A stretch of 64,000 bases of DNA from JACVRW01 sp963811055 (GTDB lineage Bacteria > Actinomycetota > Thermoleophilia > Solirubrobacterales > Thermoleophilaceae). Under the pieces are notes generated by a model. The model ran no database searches, had not been told where the DNA came from, and saw only the letters and a program-made list of their open reading frames with translations. Position numbers and translations under genes: made by a program. The DNA is taken from the NCBI GenBank assembly GCA_963811055.1, contig CAWEPQ010000020.1:1-64000 (forward strand), written 5' to 3'. Shown here in pieces: positions 58,718 through 64,000 of this stretch (the first letter of the stretch is position 1; each line of letters starts with the position of its first letter).

Positions 58718-60064
58718 CTAGAGATCGTCCGAGGCAGGCGCAAGCAGCACCTCCCACCTGCCCACGTGCAGCGGCGGGTCCTCGGTCCGGCGGCCGCTCA
58801 GGCTCGGCGCTGGTCCGGCCAGCCGCGCCGGCGCCCTGAACACGAGCGCGGGCGGGCTCCAGTGCGGGTGCGCGGGCGTGGAGCCCCAGGTGGCCTGCAC
58901 GCGTGAGAGCGGCACGTCGAGGCGCCATGCGAGCGCGGTCTGCAGCGACGGGTTGATGGCCGGGCGCCCGGGAGCCAGCGCGGCGTCGCGACCGCCCACG
59001 CGCTCCACCGCCCGCTCGAGCTCGTCGAGCTGCTCGTGCTGCTCGCGGGCCACGCTCAGCCAGCGAACGCTCGAGCGCGCGGGCACGAACGCGAACCCGA
59101 GCACGAGGAGCGCCAGCGCGGTGGCCGTGAGCAGGCGCGCCCGCCCGGGGGCGGCTGACTCCAAGAGCCAGCCGACGCCGATGCCTCCGAGCACAGCCAG
59201 CAGGCCGGCCGGCACCGCCAGGTAGCGGATGTTCCCTGTGAAGCCGAGCTCGGCCATCACCGCCACGGCGGTCACCCACAGGGCGGTGGCCAGCCCGAGC
59301 ACCATCACCACGCCCACACGCCGGCGCACCGCCAGCGCCACGGCCACCGCGGCCGCCGCCAGCACCGCCGCGGTCACCAGCTCGGCCGAGCGCCGCACCA
59401 CGGTGAACGCCGGGCGGTCGGTGAGCGCCGCGCTCTCCGGCGGCGTGCTGCGGGCCACGCTTCCGCCGTGCAGCAGGTCACCGGAGCCCCACCAGTCCAG
59501 TCCGATCCAGAGCGCGGGAACCGCCAGGAGCGTGCCTGCCAGCGCCGGCCTGAAGGCCGGGTCGGAAGCCCAGGTGTACGCGGCGTAGAGCGCCAGCAGA
59601 GCCCAGAGCTCGGGTCGCACGAGCGCCCCGAGCGCGCCGAGGGCGAACGCCCAGCGGGTGCGGCCGCCCAGGTGCATGTCCACCGCCCCGAGCGCCAGGC
59701 AGATCAGCAGCGGCTCCGAGTATCCCTGGAGGCCGTTGCGCGCCTGGCTGGCGGCGAGCGCAGCCGCGAGCGCGGCGGCGGCGCCCCCGGCCACGCCGGC
59801 AAATCTCGCCGCCACTCGGAAGGCGAACACCACGCCGAGCAGGCCGGCGGCGCGCACGATCAGCGCCCAGGCGTCAGGCGTGAGGTCGCCCAGCGGCGAG
59901 AGCACAGCCGTGACCAGCACCGGAAGCGGCTTGAACGACGGGCCGCCGGTGGTGGAGAGGTCGAGGTGCGCGAGCTCACGGCCCCAGACCACCCAGGCGT
60001 ACGGGTCGTACCCGAGCGCCGACGGCAGCGCGAGGGAGGCCGCCGCCAGCAGCACGCACACCAC
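58718..60064 (-). CDS. GT-C-fold membrane glycosyltransferase-like protein
   Basis: Polytopic membrane protein of 448 aa with about ten helices. After helix 1 the loop reads ALGYDPYAWVVWGRELAHLD, with an Asp at the usual catalytic place of GT-C (GT39/GT87-like) enzymes that use polyprenyl-phosphate sugars; LQGYSEPLLICLALGAVDMH and GALGALVRPELWALLALY follow the same family pattern. The C-terminal 110 residues are soluble and extracytoplasmic. It begins 45 bp after the sulfatase-like gene and reads the same way, so both probably modify envelope glycans or lipids together. Start GTG 60064. Confidence 0.75.
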   Translation of the reverse strand: MVCVLLAAASLALPSALGYDPYAWVVWGRELAHLDLSTTGGPSFKPLPVLVTAVLSPLGDLTPDAWALIVRAAGLLGVVFAFRVAARFAGVAGGAAAALAAALAASQARNGLQGYSEPLLICLALGAVDMHLGGRTRWAFALGALGALVRPELWALLALYAAYTWASDPAFRPALAGTLLAVPALWIGLDWWGSGDLLHGGSVARSTPPESAALTDRPAFTVVRRSAELVTAAVLAAAAVAVALAVRRRVGVVMVLGLATALWVTAVAVMAELGFTGNIRYLAVPAGLLAVLGGIGVGWLLESAAPGRARLLTATALALLVLGFAFVPARSSVRWLSVAREQHEQLDELERAVERVGGRDAALAPGRPAINPSLQTALAWRLDVPLSRVQATWGSTPAHPHWSPPALVFRAPARLAGPAPSLSGRRTEDPPLHVGRWEVLLAPASDDL

Positions 60065-60108
60065 GGCCGCGGGGCCCAGCGGGACCAGTGGCCTGTGCGC
60101 CGTGTGGC

Positions 60109-61658
60109 TCAGAAGCGCCCGAGCGAGGTCAGCCGGCCGGGCCCGACCTCGAGTATCTCGACGGTGTTGCGGCCGGCGTGGAGCGAGCTCTCGGGCAGGA
60201 CGAGCGAGAAGTACTCGGGTCGCTGGCCGCGCAGGCGGAAGCTGCGCCCCACGGCCTGGATCCGCCCGTTGGCGGCCACCGCCAGGTCGCGCTTCTCAGC
60301 CGCCGTGCCGCCGCGCAGGATGCCTGTCACGCGCGTGGGGTACACGCCGTGTCCCGGGCGGACGCTCCGGAGCAGCCGCGCGTTCGCGAGCGCCGCGCGC
60401 ACGCTGCCCGAGGCCGTCACGGAGTCACGGTCGACGGGGCGCCCGATCAGCTCGGGATGAGGCCCGATCAGGTAAGCGGACGCCCACGGATCGCCGAGGA
60501 ACACCCGGCTGCCGGATCCACTCCCGAACTTCCGCGCCCGCTGGAGCCGGACCTGGCGCCGCCGGCGCTCCAGCTCCGCGCCCTCGATCGACACCACGCG
60601 GCTGAAGTCACGGCGCGGGATGCGCACCACCTTGCGGCGGAGCGTCGAGGCCGAGAACCCCGAGCGGCCCTCGTGACGGCCAGGGGATACGCACGCCCAG
60701 CAGGTCGGCGATCGTCGGAAGGAGGTCCACGGTGCGGACCAGCTGGTCGGCCACGCGCCCCTTCCGCTGGCCGGGCGCCTTCACGAAGTAGGGAACCGGG
60801 GCGATCTGGGCGATGTTCGTGTCCGTCACCTGCCGGCGATCGTCGGCGCCCACCTCGAACGAGTAGCCGTGGTCGGCCACCACCGCGATCAGCGCGCGAT
60901 CGAACAGCTCCTCGCCCCGCAGGTGCCGGATGAGCAGCCCGATGTCGTGGTCCACCGAGCCCACCTGGAGGAGGTGGCGCAGGTGGTTGTGGTCGGTGAG
61001 GAGCGCGTCGTGGAACCCGATCGGGCGGTTGACGGCGCCCACGGGGTCCTTGCCGGAGGGCCGGTTCTGGCGCCCGGAGGGGAGATAGATCCACGGCTCG
61101 TGAGGCAGGAGCGCGTGCTGCATGTAGAGGGTCGGCCCGGCTCCACGCCGCATCGACGCGATCCAGTCGACGCAGCCGCGTGTGCCGGTCGTTGCCGCGC
61201 AGGCGACCGAGCACCGCGTCGGCGGTGCCGGGCGTGGACCCGGGGCACACGCTCGGCGGGCAGAGCGGCGACACCGACTCCTCCGCCACCACGCGGTAGC
61301 CCAGGGAGTCGAAGAGCGTGAACACGTTGTCCGGGTGGCCCTGGAAGCCGGGCCCCGTGTCCGGCCGCGGCGCTCGGGCGTCGAGGATCGCCGGCACCGC
61401 CCTCGTGGTCGAGTCGAAGACCGTGGTGGCGCTGCGGAACCAGGTGGACGTGCGCGCCAGGGCAGCGAAGTTGGGGAAGCGCGCGGCGTCGATCCTGCCG
61501 TCGGGTCCCAGCAGCGCATCCGCGGGGAACTCGTCGAACACGAGCAGCACCACCGGTGGCCGATCGCCGGCGGCCGCGGAGGAACGCTCGCTGCGGGCCA
61601 GGCCGCCCGCCACGCCGGCAGCGACCACGAGCAGCACTGCGAGCGCGCGTGCAGGCAC
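60109..61658 (-). pseudogene. Sulfatase/alkaline-phosphatase-fold exported hydrolase (two frameshifts)
   Basis: Exported metalloenzyme of about 515 residues. Signal segment LAVLLVVAAGVAGGLA; metal and nucleophile sites VVLLVFDEFPADAL (Asp), FDSTTRAVPAILDARAP (Thr as nucleophile), and AVVADHGYSFEVG (Asp-His). The C-terminal part (RIPRRDFSRVVSIEGAELER, VYPTRVTGILRGG, YFSLVLPESSLHAGRNTVEI) is a separate beta domain. Frames change near 61181 and 60675, each mendable by one base. The Thr nucleophile points to phosphoglycerol- or phosphoethanolamine-transferase-like chemistry rather than a formylglycine sulfatase. A TAGGGT box ends 6 bases before GTG 61658. Confidence 0.8.
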
Positions 61659-61664
61659 GCCCGA

Positions 61665-61670
61665 ACCCTA
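61665..61670 (-). promoter_or_regulatory. Putative -10 box TAGGGT (leaderless start at 61658)
   Basis: TAGGGT on the minus strand ends 6 bases before the GTG of the sulfatase-fold gene, in the 33-bp gap after the PAS-GGDEF gene. Confidence 0.4.
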
Positions 61671-61691
61671 GGTCAGGCCGCGGCTATCCCG

Positions 61692-63296
61692 TCAGGCCCG
61701 CACGCCGCCCGACACGCGGTTGCCGCCCGCGCGCTTGGCGTCGTACATCGCGTGGTCGGCCTGGCTGAGGAGATCGTCGGGAGTCGGGATCTCCTCGCCG
61801 TTGCCGAAGGTGGCCACGCCGACGCTGAGCGTGACCGCGGACAGCCCATCGAGCGGGAGGTCGGAAAGGCGCTCGAGCGCCAGGTCGTGCAGGCCGGACG
61901 CAACCTTCGCCGCGTCCTCGGGGTCAACGCGGCGCAGGAGCACCGCGAACTCGTCGCCGCCCAGCCGGGCCACCACGTCCATCGTCCGCAGGCGGGCGCT
62001 GAAGGTCTCCCCGAGGCGAGCGATCACGGCGTCGCCGACGGCGTGCCCGAGCGTGTCGTTGATGTCCTTGAAGCGGTCCACGTCGAGAAGGAGCACGGCG
62101 CCCTGCCCGCCCCGAGCGGCGGCGTGGCCTAGCTCCCGCTCGAGCTCCTGCTCGAAGCGGCGCCTGTTGAAGACGCCGCTCAGCGCGTCGTGGTCGGCCA
62201 GGTGCTGGAGCTGCTCCGCCGCTTGCTTGCGGGCGTCGATGTCCACCACCTGTGAGAGGCGGTACAGCGCCTCGTCGTCCTCACCCCGAACGAGCGACGT
62301 GGTCAGGTCCACCCACAGCTGCCGGCCGTCGGGGCGCCGGATCCGGAACTCGCAGCGGAACAGCGAGATGCGCCCGTTGTGCAGCTGGTACATCCCTTTG
62401 GTGATGCGCTCCACGTCCTCCGGATCGGCCAGCTCGCCGAGGGTGGACGTGCCCACCAGCTCCTCGACCGATATGCCGATCATGCGGGCCAGGCTCTCAT
62501 TGGCCTGGATGATCAGGTTGGCGTTCTCACCCGCGACCCCCACCACGGCCATCCCGACGGCCGAGTCCTCGAAGGCGCGGCGGAAGCGCTCCTCGGCCTC
62601 CCTTCGCGCCCGGTCCCCCAGACGGCGTTCGGTCACGTCGCGGGCGGAGGCGTAGATCAGCTGGTGCTCCATGTCCGCCTTCGACGCCCACTCGATCCAG
62701 TGCCAGCTGCCGTCCTTGGCGCGGTAGCGGTTGGTGAACGACGCGGTGAAGTCGCCGGTCGTGATCAAGGCCGACTCGCGCTCGGTCTGCTCGCGGTCGT
62801 CAGGGTGGACGAAGTCGAGGAACGGGCGGCTCATGATCTCCTCGGCGGTCCACCCGAGCGTCTTCTCCCAGCTGCCGTTCAGGTGGACCATGTAGCCGTC
62901 GAAGTTCGCGGTGCAGAGGAGGTCGCGCGCCACCTCGAAATGCCGTGCGCCGGCCTCCATCCGCTCGCTGGCGGTCCGCAGGCGCTCGGCCATCCGGCCG
63001 GTGACCCACCCGACCAGCAGGAACACCGTTGCGCGGGAGGGGTATCCCACTGCGTCCACCTGCTCCGGCGATTCAAACTCCACCCAGATCGCGAACAGGC
63101 CAAGGGCCAGCAGGCCCGAGGCCAGGCCGGCCGTTCGTCCGAACTCGACCGCGAGGATCACTATCGGGACCACATAGAGGAAGCCGACGCCGGTACCGGC
63201 CGTGTCCGTGAGCATCCGTAAAGCAAAAACCGACGCGAAAAGCGCGACGGCAAGCATGATTATCCGCGCACGGGGGCCTGAGGCAAGCCTCCACAT
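61692..63296 (-). CDS. Membrane PAS-PAS-GGDEF diguanylate cyclase
   Basis: A 534-aa sensor enzyme making c-di-GMP. About three N-terminal helices (MLAVALFASVFALRML, VGFLYVVPIVILAVEFG, SGLLALGLFAIWVEF and a fourth weaker one), PAS 1 with its PAC end (FLDFVHPDDREQTERE ... KDGSWHWIEWASKADMEHQL), PAS 2 (FRRAFEDSAVGMAVVGVAGE, QANESLARMIG), then GGDEF with DHDALSGVFNRRRFEQELER and an intact RLGGDEFAVLLRRVD. No EAL domain; an RxxD inhibitory site is not obvious. It and the GGDEF-EAL and HD-GYP genes make three c-di-GMP genes in this window. Signal sensed by PAS unknown. Confidence 0.94.
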   Translation of the reverse strand: MWRLASGPRARIIMLAVALFASVFALRMLTDTAGTGVGFLYVVPIVILAVEFGRTAGLASGLLALGLFAIWVEFESPEQVDAVGYPSRATVFLLVGWVTGRMAERLRTASERMEAGARHFEVARDLLCTANFDGYMVHLNGSWEKTLGWTAEEIMSRPFLDFVHPDDREQTERESALITTGDFTASFTNRYRAKDGSWHWIEWASKADMEHQLIYASARDVTERRLGDRARREAEERFRRAFEDSAVGMAVVGVAGENANLIIQANESLARMIGISVEELVGTSTLGELADPEDVERITKGMYQLHNGRISLFRCEFRIRRPDGRQLWVDLTTSLVRGEDDEALYRLSQVVDIDARKQAAEQLQHLADHDALSGVFNRRRFEQELERELGHAAARGGQGAVLLLDVDRFKDINDTLGHAVGDAVIARLGETFSARLRTMDVVARLGGDEFAVLLRRVDPEDAAKVASGLHDLALERLSDLPLDGLSAVTLSVGVATFGNGEEIPTPDDLLSQADHAMYDAKRAGGNRVSGGVRA

Positions 63297-63334
63297 GGGA
63301 CTCTTATCGGCGCGGTGAGCGAGGTCGTTGAGTC

Positions 63335-64000
63335 ATGACCAGGGCTGGACCCGGCCACGACGCCGTGGTTGTGGGCTCCGGGCCGAACGGTCTGGCCGCG
63401 GCGATCGCGCTGGCGGGCGCGGGACGATCGGTGCTGGTGCTCGAGGGCGCCCCGACGCTCGGCGGTGGCATGCGCTCCGCGGAGCTGACGATTCCCGGGT
63501 ACCTGCACGACGTCTGCTCGGCGGTCCACCCGCTGGTGGCCGGGTCGCCGTTCCTGCGCACTTTGCCGCTGGCCCACCACGGCCTCGAGCTCATGCACCC
63601 CGACATCCCGCTCGCGCATCCGCTTGACGACGGCACGGCAGTGGTCCTCGAGCGCTCCCTCGAAGCCACCGCGGCGTCGATCGGCGGCACCGACGGAGGG
63701 GCATACACGACGCTGATGGCACCGCTCGCGCGTGACGCGGACAGGCTCCTGCCGGCGCTGCTCGGACCATTGCGGCTCCCGCGCCATCCCGTGCCGCTCG
63801 CGCGCTTCGGACTGAGTGCCCTGCGCTCCGCCTCCGGGCTGGCGCGGTCGCGCTTCCGAGAGCCGCGCGCCCAGGCGCTGTTCGCCGGCTGTGCGGCCCA
63901 CTCGATGCTCCGCCTCGAGCAGCCGATCGCGGCGTCGTTCGGCCTCGTGCTCGCGATGCTCGCCCACTCGGTCGGCTGGCCGATCGCGCGCGGTGGCTCG
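63335..64000 (+). CDS. Phytoene-desaturase-type NAD(P)/FAD flavoprotein, N-terminal part
   Basis: Start of a flavoprotein cut by the window end; 222 codons are open to base 64000. The FAD-binding motif is DAVVVGSGPNGLAAAIALAG followed by VLVLEGAPTLGGGMRSAEL, the signature of the phytoene dehydrogenase/CrtI-like and RetSat group; YLHDVCSAVHPLV and CAAHSMLRLEQPIAASFGLV continue it. Many actinobacterial members of this branch are annotated as NAD(P)/FAD-dependent oxidoreductase and are not proven carotenoid enzymes. ATG 63335; it diverges from the PAS-GGDEF gene across 38 bp. The full length should be about 480-530 aa. Confidence 0.9.
   Translation, partial: MTRAGPGHDAVVVGSGPNGLAAAIALAGAGRSVLVLEGAPTLGGGMRSAELTIPGYLHDVCSAVHPLVAGSPFLRTLPLAHHGLELMHPDIPLAHPLDDGTAVVLERSLEATAASIGGTDGGAYTTLMAPLARDADRLLPALLGPLRLPRHPVPLARFGLSALRSASGLARSRFREPRAQALFAGCAAHSMLRLEQPIAASFGLVLAMLAHSVGWPIARGGS

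Noticed and set aside
1..64000. CRISPR arrays, tRNA or rRNA genes, insertion sequences, integrases, biosynthetic megasynthases
   Set aside because: Looked for by eye on both strands; no regularly spaced repeats, no cloverleaf, no transposase or integrase motif, no PKS/NRPS module found.

Overview
The window is very GC-rich (about 70 percent by eye), densely coded on both strands with short gaps, and carries an actinobacterial gene set: F420-type oxidoreductases, MarR plus DHA2 efflux pumps, MMPL transporters, an ATPase-LuxR regulator, a split LigD set, YcnI/CopC-CopD copper genes and c-di-GMP enzymes. Together with mreB and the mixture of secreted proteins this points to Actinomycetota, most likely Thermoleophilia/Solirubrobacterales. 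That placement is inference from gene content, not from a marker gene. I saw no rRNA, tRNA, CRISPR array, insertion sequence or phage gene; this reads as ordinary chromosome.

Layout. 0-4.6 kb: end of a GMC oxidase, then a MarR regulator with two DHA2 pumps behind a tandem dyad operator. 4.6-9.1 kb: secreted or envelope proteins (lipoprotein esterase, CAP-domain protein, M19 dipeptidase, LysM transglycosylase). 9.1-10.6 kb: soxR diverging from a small gene that has a textbook SoxR promoter, then tag. 10.6-13.9 kb: operon DUF2630 / response-regulator-TrxR fusion / CNB histidine kinase. 13.9-20.8 kb: DsbA-like protein, YcaQ-like glycosylase, aldo-keto reductase, a GGDEF-EAL protein and small membrane proteins. 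20.8-28.3 kb: stand-alone CNB protein, MMPL exporter, ATPase-LuxR regulator and APC permease, with a 29-bp sequence repeated in three divergent promoter regions. 28.4-33.5 kb: penicillin-acylase homologue, three-gene LigD operon, CrcB. 33.5-37.4 kb: FAD oxidase, MreB, broken GAF/HD-GYP gene, F420-type nitroreductase. 37.4-37.8 kb: a gene-free stretch rich in inverted repeats. 38.9-42.7 kb: copper uptake cluster. 42.8-49.6 kb: F420-type LLM oxidoreductase, hydrolases, cupredoxin, and a molybdenum oxidoreductase with its flavin reductase; this stretch is full of frameshifts. 49.6-56.3 kb: subtilase, NlpC-like hydrolase, SNF2 helicase, AbrB-type transporter, DUF488. 56.3-64 kb: second MMPL exporter, GT-C transferase, sulfatase-fold enzyme, PAS-GGDEF protein, and the start of a phytoene-dehydrogenase-type flavoprotein.

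Themes. Many genes here seem to be transcribed leaderless: a TANNNT box ends 6-10 bases before the start codon and no Shine-Dalgarno is visible, while genes inside operons use ATGA or GTGA overlaps. Ten genes carry about sixteen single-base frameshifts, ten of them between 44.2 and 48.6 kb; because the protein families continue cleanly in the next frame, consensus error is more likely than gene decay. The most attractive biology is the DUF2630 / REC-TrxR / CNB-kinase operon, the SoxR-controlled DUF5519-like gene, the three-copy 29-bp element and the copper cluster with its paired small membrane proteins.
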